A stretch of 13,074 nucleotides of DNA from Mucidula mucida (Eukaryota > Basidiomycota > Agaricomycetes > Agaricales > Physalacriaceae): positions 1-13,074 of the forward strand of contig JADNYV010000908.1 in NCBI GenBank assembly GCA_015501055.1, read 5' to 3'. The stretch's first letter is position 1, and every line of letters starts with the position of its first letter. Positions 1 to 7,868 of this stretch are shown here, piece by piece. A program made the translations under genes and the position numbers. Below the pieces are notes generated by a model that saw only the letters and a list, made by a program, of their open reading frames with translations, did no database searches and had not been told where the DNA came from.

Positions 1-510
1 GACAGTGGCAACTGGCGCAAGCGGGCCTAATGACCACGACGTTCAGCTTGAACCTCTCACTCGGACAAACCTATTATTCACTAACAGATGTATCTCTAGA
101 ATGTATTACAATTCCCTGTGCTATCAAACTGGCGAACCTTACTTAATCACCCACCTACTTACGATCCTGCAGTGCAAATCGCGACGTGTATCCTTCGTAT
201 TACCTTCAAACTGTGTTGCTTTTCTGATTTTCAATGATCATGTTTTTCTTCGCCAATTGTTCAAATCAGTGCCAACGATAAAACTGTGGCGCAATAATAA
301 TCATGGAGAAAGGAACCCTTAGTCTCATTGAACGTTCCTGACGTAAAGTGCGTGCATAACAATGGCTCTTAGCGCGTAGCTCGTGGAAATGTTTGACAGT
401 GGACTGTATAGAATAGGTATTGTACAAATACCGAATCACAAAACTAATACACAAAGACAGCAGGATAGACAACATCATTTGATAGCATGTTGATGGACAT
501 TTCGAGAACC
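1..510. other. Left flank and 3' flank of A1; no supported gene
   Basis: No gene can be supported here. Frame 1 reads a short tail ending at TAA 28-30 (DSGNWRKRA), which could be the last residues of a plus-strand gene cut by the window edge, but ten codons cannot show this. From about 241 to 510 the sequence resembles 6568-6829, so it is the 3' flank of the A1/A2 duplication and probably holds the A1 3' UTR on the minus strand. It includes the ACTGTGGCG-type motif at about 282-300 that recurs after every family A copy. An open frame at 5-322 has no recognisable content. Confidence 0.5.
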
Positions 511-1247
511 TCAGGCGGCGGTGGGAGCAATGGGAGGAGTGACAGAGTGGTACGAAGTCTTTTGCGCATTTGGCTTGGGGGCCGGCCGCTCTTAAAAACA
601 AAGTCAGAAGAGTCGACGAACTGAGGAAGATTAGTGTACGTACTTTTAGACCAACACCACCTCATTCTGCAAAGAACCCATTCGGGCTCCTTGCCATCAA
701 AGAGCTCCCGCTTAAGACGCTCTATAAAGTCCCCGTCCCGAGGCAGAGTACCCTTATAGGTGCTACCAATAGTCAAGGCCATGCCGACTTTGCCGTCATT
801 GTCTGCAGCATCCACGACCTTGACGAGGTGGTGAAACTCGGGGGGGATCTGGAAAACTTCGCAAATAATTTTCGGCAATTCGTCTATGACGGTGGCAGCC
901 ACAAGCAGTTCATGGCTACCTCGCGAGTAGCGGATGCGATCGGGGTAATGTTGTTTGACGACGTCGAACAATGCCGCCTTGCCCAACAGCCAACCACACC
1001 AAAGTCTGGGTGGTCGCCAGCCCGGGATCACGTCTTCTTCGAGAAGATAGTATGGAAGGTCGTCAAGAGCCAAAGGAGCCGAACGACAGACGCGTTTAAA
1101 GTCCTGAATTGGGGAGAGGGGAATAAATATCAAAGATGACAGGAAACTATAGGCGAAACTTACGTCGGCTTCATATTTTAGTTTCCCACTAGGTGGAGAG
1201 AAGAGAACAGGTTTGGCGGCGTTCGAGGCTGAATCGGATGCAGACAT
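511..1247 (-). CDS. Orphan family A protein, copy A1 (three exons)
   Basis: I do not recognise this protein. Exons are 1247-1164, 1103-644 and 590-511, giving about 207 residues. Intron 1 (1104-1163, 60 nt, GTAAGT...TTCAG, phase 0) and intron 2 (591-643, 53 nt, GTACGT...TTAAG, phase 1) are placed by homology to A2 and A4. Visible blocks are an N-terminal VLFSPPSGKLKY (13-24), DFKRVCRS (29-36), IPGWRPPRLWCGWLLGKAA near 55-75, LPKIICEVFQIPPEFHHLV near 108-126 and GDFIERLKRELFDGKEPEWV near 152-171. There is no signal peptide or membrane segment. The ATG at 1247 is preferred over an in-frame TTG at 1262 because A2 starts at the equivalent ATG. A1 stands head-to-head with B1 (529 bp apart), and a TATAAAG lies about 45 bp upstream of its start. 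Intron 1 is a multiple of three without a stop, so an unspliced message would stay open. The intron 2 acceptor is AAG rather than the usual CAG or TAG. The gene is multicopy and therefore real in my view; its function is unknown. Confidence 0.8.
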
Positions 1248-1290
1248 GATGGAGGAAGTCAAGACTGATTCGAGCGACTGCAGTTCGTTG

Positions 1291-1297
1291 CTTTATA
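1291..1297 (-). promoter_or_regulatory. TATA box of A1
   Basis: On the minus strand this reads TATAAAG, about 45 bp upstream of the A1 ATG at 1247. It matches the eukaryotic TATA consensus and lies 18 bp from the TGACGTCA palindrome. The assignment is by motif and position only. Confidence 0.55.
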
Positions 1298-1312
1298 TTA
1301 TTTGTCACGTTC

Positions 1313-1324
1313 TGTGACGTCACA
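1313..1324. promoter_or_regulatory. CRE-type bZIP palindrome TGTGACGTCACA
   Basis: A perfect 12-bp palindrome contains TGACGTCA (1315-1322), the classical ATF/CREB bZIP site. It stands 18 bp upstream of the A1 TATA box. A related GTGACGTG stands 12 bp upstream of the TATA-like box of A4. Binding by a fungal ATF/CREB factor is an inference from the motif. Confidence 0.5.
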
Positions 1325-1647
1325 ATAATCGCCCTTGTTTACTCTTTGTTGTGGATGGATGAAAGATTAGCTCCTTTTAATCTGGGGCCATTGTTTGTCC
1401 GGTCCACACAATGTGCTTGACTCCCACACTCTTATCTCCAGTCCAGCGCCATTCTGTTCGTCTTGATTTTCTCTTCTTGACTGTTTGCATGCTCCCCTCT
1501 GGAAGTACGCGCTCACTCATTGTGTGGGAGATCGCGACACTTAGTCATCCTTTCTCAATGAACTTCGATGAGGTCGCCCACGCATCTTCCCTGATCAATG
1601 CATGCTGCTACAATGCTTTTGAACTCCCCTTTGTTGTGTTTCCAATG

Positions 1648-1663
1648 ATTCCATATATGGAAT
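1648..1663. promoter_or_regulatory. Perfect CArG box in a 16-bp palindrome
   Basis: The sequence CCATATATGG (1651-1660) fits CC(A/T)6GG, the site of MADS-box factors such as Mcm1/SRF, and is extended to a 16-bp perfect palindrome. It lies about 115 bp upstream of the B1 start, next to a CCAAT pentamer at 1642-1646. Regulation of B1 is inferred. No similar box was found upstream of B2. Confidence 0.4.
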
Positions 1664-1729
1664 TCACTGTCCTTTGTGCCCATTGTTCAAAAACTTTAGG
1701 CCACCACGCGACGCAACTTCTAGATAGAC

Positions 1730-1738
1730 TATAAAAAG
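1730..1738 (+). promoter_or_regulatory. TATA box of B1
   Basis: TATAAAAAG lies 46 bp before the B1 ATG at 1776 and is followed by a pyrimidine-rich leader. Motif and spacing both support a core promoter, and this also supports the short first exon of B1. Confidence 0.6.
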
Positions 1739-1775
1739 TCCTCTTCGACGCTCCCCAGTATCCCATCTCTCTTCA

Positions 1776-2979
1776 ATGGCCCCAAAGCTCTCTTTCAACG
1801 TGAGTAACTTACCCGCATATTCACCATCAAGTATGCTCAAGTAGCTTAGCTCGATGCGTTGTTCCGACAGCAGTGGCCCGCGACCCCCATATCTGAAGCT
1901 GAAGACCATGCTCACTCGCTGCTACAACAGTGGAGCGATAACTCTCAGCAAGGCAGAGAGCATCCATGGTATGGGGTGTATCAGGGAACAGCCATTCCTC
2001 ACTTGTGTAGAGTCTGGTCGCAGGGTCCTAGTAACCTCCGTCTAGAGAGCGCACCGGTCTCAGAGTTGTACTATGATACGACACTCAACACCGACCAGCA
2101 GGCCAAGATTAGAGATCCCGACTACATAGAACTCTCTGACAACAAGGTCGACGAAGCGCGCAGCGACCAGAGTGAAGATGAATTGCCAGTCGCCACCTCT
2201 CGAGAGGTAGCAAATCTCATGAAATTATCCGGCAGTGAGTCTTAGTGCAGATGTCCAATCAAATTCTAATGTTGCCACTCGTAGACTGGATCCCTTCCGG
2301 AACGAAGGAAGACCGACGAGCCAAGGCTTCGCGCGCAAAGGGTTCTCCCGCTCCTACGCCACCAGCCAGTCAAGGTGCTGCTGCACCGGACAGTCAGAGC
2401 TCCACTGCCTCAGTTTCTCTACCGAAGCGAGTGCGCATAGTTCGTGTTAACGACGGCATGGTCTTTGCTCGGGCCAAGCTCTCCTACCTACAAGAAATGA
2501 TGCCCGGCTCCGACCTTACCTCTGCACCAGCTCTGCCAGCCCTTTCGTTGGAACTCAAGGTGCCCAATTGGCCCAGGGATGAACGTGTGTTTGATATCGA
2601 CGAAGTTGTGGCTCGCAAGGCCATTGAAAACGCTCTACCCCAGATAGTTCAACACACCCAATTCATTTTCCACGCATGGAAGAAGCTCACTGTTGTTTGG
2701 GCGTTGGGCGCTTGCGGCAATATCGCGATGTTCTTCCAGTTTGTGCGGAAGAATAATCCTGACATAGACCCTGTACTCATCTCTAGTGGCGAGTACTACT
2801 CAGGTGCATTGCCCGCTAATCAAATCCCCTTCGATGAATCCGACACAGTGAAGTTGATGGACAGCGATGGGCACTATACACAGGACTTCCAGAAGTGGTG
2901 GCGGAAAGTAATAATGGATGTAGAGCAACAGTACGCCTATGTCGACGTCGTCGACTTGACAGCTCTTAAATCCCTGTGA
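1776..2979 (+). CDS. Orphan family B protein, copy B1 (three exons, intact)
   Basis: I do not recognise this protein. Exons are 1776-1799, 1850-2234 and 2285-2979, giving 367 residues. Intron 1 (GTGAGT...CTTAG, phase 0) and intron 2 (GTGAGT...CGTAG with a TTCTAAT branch-like site, phase 1) are each 50 nt, and B2 keeps similar sites. The N-terminal part holds SLLQQW (31-36), HPWYGVY (46-52) and NLRLESAPVSELYYDTTL (70-87). Residues about 150-182 are a Pro/Ala/Ser/Gln-rich linker. Then come KRVRIVRVNDGMVFAR (about 184-199) and a C-terminal block at 252-367, the best conserved part in B2, with ALPQIVQHTQFIFHAW, VLISSGEYY and WWRKV. There is no clear signal peptide. The eight-residue first exon is the least certain part; it is favoured by the TATA box 46 bp upstream. 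The gene is divergent from A1. The two-domain layout is visible, but I cannot assign a function. Confidence 0.8.
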
Positions 2980-3399
2980 TGAATGTATTCTAGTACTTAA
3001 GATTATCAACAACTTGCTACGTATATAAAATTCAACATCCTTTGTCCTTTGACGTCCCATGATTGCTATCCAGTTCATGGAAGAATCAAAGTCAGCGGGC
3101 TCGTAGTTCAAGCGACTGTAGGTGACCGTACGTAGTTACTTGCGGCAGATCTATGAAATGCGACGGAGTGAGTAGAAAGATGAATGATAGTTCGAGACAA
3201 AACGAGTTACGAGAGTCCACGGGGCCTCACGCTGGAACGGCACGACTATCACAATGGCGGATCACATACGGCTTTGATTTCATCCGTTCTAGAGGACAGA
3301 GAGTACAAAGAGTTGATGCTGGAACGATGTTTTGATTGGCCCAGAATACCACTTAATCGAGCTGTAGACCCAATTCAAATTCTCGCTTTGTAGAAGATT
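2980..3399. other. B1 3' flank and convergent spacer; weak ORF only
   Basis: This is the 3' side of B1, with A/T-rich stretches such as TATATAAAA near 3022-3030 that may include its polyadenylation region. A plus-strand open frame at 3184-3393 (69 residues) contains a peptide (EDREYKELMLERC) that looks more protein-like than random, but it has no homologue in the window and no supported start. It may be a gene fragment. I see no other feature. Confidence 0.4.
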
Positions 3400-3545
3400 G
3401 AACAACAGATTGAACTCTCTGCTGGGGGCTGAGATTTCTCGCATATGATTAGACGACTGACAGTAGTGACAATACTTACGGGTCATACAGAATTCTCGAA
3501 AGCGATTGTGGAGAACATGGGAAAGAGATTGTCTTTGCAGACTGT
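3400..3545 (-). pseudogene. Relic of a family A gene
   Basis: The minus strand keeps two pieces that align with the middle of family A exon 2. One at about 3490-3538 matches the A3 region coding QRQYPSRVLYNRYQE. The other at about 3404-3450 matches the IICEEFQLPAEFHHL region, including CATATGCGAGAAATCTCAG against the A3 form TATATGCGAGGAATTTCAG. The pieces are in the right order, but the spacing is changed and stop codons interrupt the frame. The relic lies directly beyond the A4 3' flank, so it looks like the remains of a tandem A copy. No exon 1 or exon 3 was found for it. The limits are approximate. Confidence 0.55.
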
Positions 3546-3617
3546 GGCGTACTAACACACGATCTTTGAACTTTAAAAAGTAACGTGCAATATATGAAGA
3601 TAGCGAGGGATGAAACT

Positions 3618-4351
3618 TCAGGTGTAACAACAGAAAAGTAATGCAAGCCTTTGTACCTCCGGTACTGCCGCATGCGTGGCAGCTATTACAGTCTGTCGTT
3701 CTAAAGAGCGACCTCAATGCCTCGGAATGACGTTGAAAATGGGCACGTACTGTCGGGTGTCCAACACCATCTCATAGGGCACAGAACCCATTCTGGGTCC
3801 ACGCCATTGAAGAGTTCTCGCTTGATGCGATCGATGTAGTCGGCTTCCCGAGGTTTATAGTTACAGCCGATGCTCAAAACCGTGTCAACTCGACCGTTGC
3901 TGTACGCGCCATCTACGGCTCTGATGAGGTGATGGAACTCTGCCGAAATTTGGAATTCCTGGCAAATAATTTCCGGTAATGCGTCGGCAACGGTGGCAGT
4001 CTTCATCAAGCGGTTACTGCTCTTTGTGTAGTGAATTCGGGAGGGATATTGACGTTCAACGCGTTCGAACAACGCTTCCTCTCCCAAGTGCCACCCGCAC
4101 CAGAGTCGAGGCGGTTGCCAACCTGGTATTATGCCAAGCTCAGCAAGATAGAACGGAATTTCATTTAACGGGAAAGGCGAAGATTGACAGACGAGTGGAT
4201 AGTCCTGGTGATAACATGTATGTCAAGTCTGAGTAGTCCACGAAACTGGAAAGAACCTCACCGATGGTGCGTATCTGGCGTGTCCGTTGGGCGGAACAAA
4301 GAGAAACTCCATGTGACCTTCCGAATCTGAAGATGTCGCGGGGGAAGACAT
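3618..4351 (-). CDS. Orphan family A protein, copy A4 (three exons)
   Basis: This is a diverged but open family A copy of about 208 residues. Exons are 4351-4262, 4204-3751 and 3700-3618. Intron 1 is 4205-4261 (57 nt, GTGAGG...CACCAG, phase 0) and intron 2 is 3701-3750 (50 nt, GTACGT...TTTAG, phase 1). The conserved framework is kept: FLFVPPNGHARY near 16-27, IIPGWQPPRLWCGWHLG, LPEIICQEFQISAEFHHLI and DYIDRIKRELFNGVDPEWVL. It differs from A1 at roughly 40% of positions by eye, yet the intron sites and phases are the same, which argues for an active old family. The last exon is unlike that of A1 and A2: it ends ALLFCCYT. It is divergent from B2, as A1 is from B1. Its promoter has TATATAG at 4405-4411 and GTGACGTG at 4423-4430. 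Function unknown. Confidence 0.78.
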
Positions 4352-5031
4352 GTTGGCTTTATTGGATGATGATTGAAGATGGCAAGAAGGAGAGCAGCGA
4401 CGCGCTATATATTCAGTTCAATGTGACGTGTGACTACCAGCAACGCCAACAATCAATCAACTTGTCCTCGAATTTTACTCTTTCTTTCCTTTGTCTATCC
4501 AAAAGGCGACCATCCACCTCAGGGTCGTCGAAATCTGACTGCCATCAATGACCTAGTTTGGAAGTCTTCTTGGATTTCCTGGCCTCAACGTGCCCCTTGC
4601 TGCACTCTTCGCCCGACGTGCCGGTCAAATACAATGCAATACTTGACTTTACAACACCAACATCTGGTCAAGTCTATCCGAGACATCACTTTGCTCTGCC
4701 TATTATCACTCGCTTTGGCTCTTAGGGTCCCTCCGAGTGGAATGTCAGCTTTGGGCGATACATGAACTGTTCGCCATTCAGGACCAGCATTCATCTGTCA
4801 TTTTTGCAGACACGTATATGACTTCATCTCAATGCATTGCCGCATAAGAGACTTCTTTTACACACGGGTGAGCACATTGTTCATAAGCGACCTGTCTTTT
4901 GCTGGGTGCTTGTGAATTCTCGCATTGATCGTCTTTTGTGCTATCTCCCGAAGGCTAGCGGGACAATGGCACTTCACGACTACAAAAGCTCACCGATATC
5001 GCTGCCTCAGCAACCTCCACTCTGTACAACC
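4352..5031. promoter_or_regulatory. Divergent A4/B2 spacer
   Basis: This 680 bp stretch separates the A4 and B2 starts. On the A4 side it has a minus-strand TATATAG (4405-4411) and a TGACGT element (4424-4429), the same order as in front of A1. I see no TATA box near the B2 start. Overlapping short open frames at 4264-4551, 4430-4765 and 4837-5106 have no recognisable content and I do not call them genes. The sequence shows no extended similarity to the A1/B1 spacer by eye. Confidence 0.45.
4405..4430 (-). promoter_or_regulatory. A4 core promoter: TATATAG plus TGACGT element
   Basis: On the minus strand CACGTCAC is followed 11 bp later by TATATAG, about 55 bp before the A4 ATG. The arrangement parallels TGACGTCA plus TATAAAG in front of A1, although the surrounding sequence has diverged. 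A shared bZIP input for the two A genes is an inference. Confidence 0.4.
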
Positions 5032-6235
5032 ATGGCCAATATCACTTTCTTTCAAAGTAAGACTTTCGCCGCCTATGCGACATTGAGCTCATACAAGTTA
5101 GTTTGACCAGTCACTCTACACAGACTGGCCCGAGTCTGACGCGGATGATCACGCAGAATCTCTGCTTCAACAATGGGGCGTCAACACGCAACAGGGCAGA
5201 GAGAATCCCTGGTACGGAATGTATCTAGGCAATGCCATTCCAAAGCTTTCCGCACTCTTCTCTCGCCGCAACAGTAATCTTCGCCTTGAAAGCGCGCCAG
5301 TGGCAGAGCTGTATTATGATACGACGCTCCAGCCTGACGAATTGGCGCGAATCACGGACCCCGACTATCTGGAGCTCCCGGATGACAGGCAGGAGGCACA
5401 ACCAGACCCGCCGGTTCCGAGGCCGCGTATGTCTCGTGAGCTAGAGAAACTCTTGCAATCTGCTCAGGGTACGTCTGGGTACGTCTGGGAATGACCTATA
5501 GCCTCAATTACTAAATCACTTCTAGACTACGTTCCATCTGGGTCCAAGCAAGACCGACGAGATAACACTAATAGCAATAAGACTCCCGTACCGGCTCCTG
5601 TCAGTCAGAGCTCGACCGCTGCGCCAGACAGTCAGAGCTCTACCGAATCGGTCTCCAGTGCGCCCAAGAAAGTGCGTATAGTACGCGCGACTGATGGCAT
5701 TGTCTTCGCTCGAGGGAACTCTCGTATCTGAGAGAACAGCTATCCATTCCCCATCCAATCCCGACAATTTTAGAAATCCCGTCGATATCTGCAGTCCCTG
5801 CGATTCCTGTCATCTCCCTGGAGGTCAAGGTGTCTATGGACGGGTTTGACCAATTACTTGATCAATCGAAATCTTACCCGGAACACCCTCAGCCATGCAC
5901 TTCCCCAGATCGTCCAGCACGCGCAGTTCATCTTCCATTCTTGGAAACATATCACCGTTATCTGGGCCTTGGGCGTTTGTGGCAAATATGTCATATTCTA
6001 CAAATTTGATCGAAGCACCACTCCCGAAATCGAACCAGTGCTTATATCCAGTGGCGAGCACTACGTTGGGACGAAGAGTGCGGACGAAATTCCTTCTGAT
6101 GCCTCGGACGTCATTGATCTGGTAGACCGCGACGGGAAGTACACGACACGATTTCAGCAATGGTGGCGGGACGTGCTTGTCAACGCAGAGGAACAGTATG
6201 CCCGTGTCGATTTTGCCAACTTGACAGCTCAGTAG
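5032..6235 (+). pseudogene. Orphan family B protein, copy B2 (frame-damaged)
   Basis: B2 is the second family B copy. Probable exons are 5032-5056, 5102-5468 and 5526-6235, with introns of 45 nt (GTAAGA...GTTAG) and 57 nt (GTACGT...TCTAG) at the B1 positions. The N-terminal block (FDQSLYTDWP, NPWYGMY, NLRLESAPVAELYYDTTL) and the C-terminal block from about 5900 (HALPQIVQHAQFIFHSW, VLISSGEHY, WWRDV) are well preserved, the latter at well over half identity to B1. Three lesions stand against an intact gene. Exon 1 is one base out of phase with exon 2. A shift near 5712-5722 leads to TGA at 5729-5731, while the B1-like text continues in the next frame. A second shift at about 5830-5880 restores the original frame. 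Extra introns (for example 5724-5773, with GT and TTTTAG) could bypass the stop but would remove conserved residues. I favour a recent pseudogene; a functional, differently spliced gene is possible. Confidence 0.6.
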
Positions 6236-6829
6236 ACTCACAATGAATTGTATCGTACATTGTAACAAAACCAATCATAGATGTTCTGTATCACCAGGAG
6301 GAACACTAAGGCGGTGTACGCTTGCTAAGGACAGCGTAACTATCTCAGTACGCAAAACTAATCACATTTAGACAAGTCGAAGTAATCTACTCTCATTTTG
6401 CCGCATCGTGACATGCTTTCCAGTCAGCCACCCGCGAAGTCTGTGGTTGGCAGCCCGATGAGGCCATCTCCTCCTGCCATACACAATTCTTCTTCCTCAT
6501 GCAGGAAGTTGCCTTTCCCTAAGCCTCGCCGTACTGCTGTCGGCCCTGACAGCGGCTCTCAATAATTGTTTTCTCAGTTGCCAATTGAGTGCCCATGATA
6601 GAACTGTGGCGCAGTAGTAATCATGAAGAGGGAAACCTCTGGGAACCCTCAATTTCATTCCACATCTACGACGTAGAAAGGAAAAAGGAACCTTGCAGCG
6701 CTTCCGTCGTGAAATGTTTAACAGTGGACTGGATATGGGTAATCGTACATGTACAGACGAGACTGATAAACGAAGACAGCGAGTTAGACAGCGTAATTTG
6801 AGAGCATGTTGATGGTCATTTCGAAACCC
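6236..6829. other. Convergent B2/A2 spacer with a 136-bp repeat and A2 3' flank
   Basis: After the B2 stop there are about 175 bp without visible structure, then a 136-bp repeat unit (6413-6548, listed separately). From about 6568 to 6829 the sequence matches 241-510 and is the 3' flank of A2, including the ACTGTGGCG-type motif at 6602-6620. No other gene is supported. Confidence 0.5.
6413..6564 (+). repeat. Repeat copy 1: truncated coding fragment matching 12939-13074
   Basis: Bases 6413-6548 match 12939-13074 over 136 positions with no gap and 13 differences (about 90% identity). Both copies keep one open frame (MLSSQPPAKS, SPMRPSPPAI, RRTAVGP), and five of the changes are silent in that frame. 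Here the frame runs on to TAA at 6562-6564, giving a 50-residue fragment. The left edge of the similarity falls exactly at ATGCTTTCCAG. The second copy reaches the window end, so the full repeat may be longer. It could be a duplicated piece of a serine/proline-rich gene or part of a mobile element; the window cannot decide. Confidence 0.65.
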
Positions 6830-7562
6830 TCAGGCGGTGGGAGCAATGGGAGGGGTGACAGAGTGGTACGAAGTCTTTTGCGTCTTTGGCTTGGGGGCCG
6901 ACCGTTCTGAAAAACAAAGTCAGAATGAGTCGACGAACTGAGGAAGATTGTTGTACGTACTTTTAGACCAACCCCACCTCATTCCGCAAAGAACCCATTC
7001 GGGCTCCTTGCCATCAAAGAGCTCCCGCTTAAGACGCTCTATAAAGTCCCCGTCCCGAGGCAGAGTGCCCTTATAGGTGCTACCAATAGTCAAGGCCATG
7101 CCGACTTTGCCGTCATTGTCTGCAGCATCCACGACCTTGACGAGGTGGTGAAACTCGGGGGGGATCTGGAAAACTTCGCAAATGATTTTCGGAAATTCGT
7201 CTATGACCGTGGTAGCCACAAGCAGTTCATGACTACGCGAGTAGCAGATGCGATCGGGGTATTGTCGTTTGACGATGTCGAACAATGCGGCCTTGCCCAA
7301 CAACCAGCCACACCAAAGTCGAGGCGGTCGCCAGCCCGGGATCACGTCTTCTTCGAGAAGATAGTATGGAAGGTCGTCGAGAGCCAGAGGAGCCGAACGA
7401 CAGACGCGTTTGAAGTCCTGAATTTTGGGAAAGAAGAACCGTTATCAGACGTGACAGCGGGCTGAAGGCAAAGCTTACGCCGGCTTCATACTTGAGTTTT
7501 CCGCTAGGTGGAGAGAAGAGAACAGGTATGGCGGAGTCCGAGGCTGAATTGGATGTAGACAT
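6830..7562 (-). CDS. Orphan family A protein, copy A2 (three exons)
   Basis: This is the closest paralogue of A1, about 205 residues. Exons are 7562-7479, 7417-6961 and 6906-6830. Intron 1 is 7418-7478 (61 nt, GTAAGC...TTCAG, phase 0) and intron 2 is 6907-6960 (54 nt, GTACGT...TTTTTCAG, phase 1). Because intron 1 is 61 nt, an unspliced message would shift frame, unlike A1. Exon 2 is about 95% identical to A1, with one three-base deletion, and nearly identical over some 190 bp. The introns and 3' flank are only about two thirds to three quarters identical. The protein keeps VLFSPPSGKLKYEAG, IPGWRPPRLWCGW, IICEVFQIPPEFHHL and GDFIERLKRELFDGK. Its C-terminus ends SVTPPIAPTA. The A1-like sequence stops about 15 bp upstream of the ATG, so A2 has a different promoter and no B partner. 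Function unknown. Confidence 0.8.
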
Positions 7563-7868
7563 GATGGAGGAAGTGTGGTCGTGTCTGTCACGCGCGTCGG
7601 ATAATGGGTCGTCACGGGGTGAGCCGTCCGCTCTTTGTGTGACCGCGCGCCTTGAATGTAGGTTATGTATCGCTTTATGTCTATATGGTGCTAAACATTG
7701 ACTGCGGTTCTTTCTGTCGACACAAAGCGAGACATAGCATCATCAATTCAAGTGTGGCGTAACAGTAATAACACAATTTTGAAGGAAATAACGTGCAAGT
7801 AAGAACTGATATATGAAAACAGCGAGCGATACAACTTCAAGAGTAACAACAGAAAAGTAATGCAACTT
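7563..7868. other. A2 5' flank and A3 3' flank
   Basis: This short spacer holds the A2 upstream region, which is unrelated to the A1/B1 spacer, and the A3 3' flank from about 7748. The latter resembles the A4 3' flank (for example GTAACAACAGAAAAGTAATGC in both) and contains GTGTGGCGTAACAGTAATAA at 7752-7771. No TATA box of good quality was found for A2. Confidence 0.4.

Larger units (their letters stand above)
1248..1775. promoter_or_regulatory. Divergent A1/B1 promoter region
   Basis: This 528 bp spacer lies between the start codons of A1 (minus) and B1 (plus) and must hold both promoters. A minus-strand TATAAAG at 1291-1297 serves A1, and a plus-strand TATAAAAAG at 1730-1738 sits 46 bp before the B1 ATG. 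Between them are a TGACGTCA palindrome (1315-1322), a CCAAT pentamer (1642-1646) and a CArG box (1651-1660). An open frame at 1411-1734 has no recognisable content and overlaps the B1 TATA box, so I do not call it a gene. Confidence 0.65.

Noticed and set aside
266..601. 111-codon minus-strand frame at the A1 3' end
   Set aside because: It runs from A1 exon 3 into the 3' flank in a different frame. The spliced reading gives a C-terminus that matches A2.
570..1139. 189-codon open frame antisense to A1, also partly open antisense to A2
   Set aside because: It mirrors conserved A exon 2, where codon constraints keep the opposite frame open, and it is broken in A2 and in A4. It is a shadow frame.
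4430..4765. Open frame between A4 and B2
   Set aside because: No motif, no splice support, overlapping frames on both strands, and it lies in the promoter spacer.
6920..6960. Unspliced C-terminus of A2 ending VDSF
   Set aside because: The GTACGT donor is kept in all four copies and the downstream exon of A1 and A2 aligns, so the intron reading is better.
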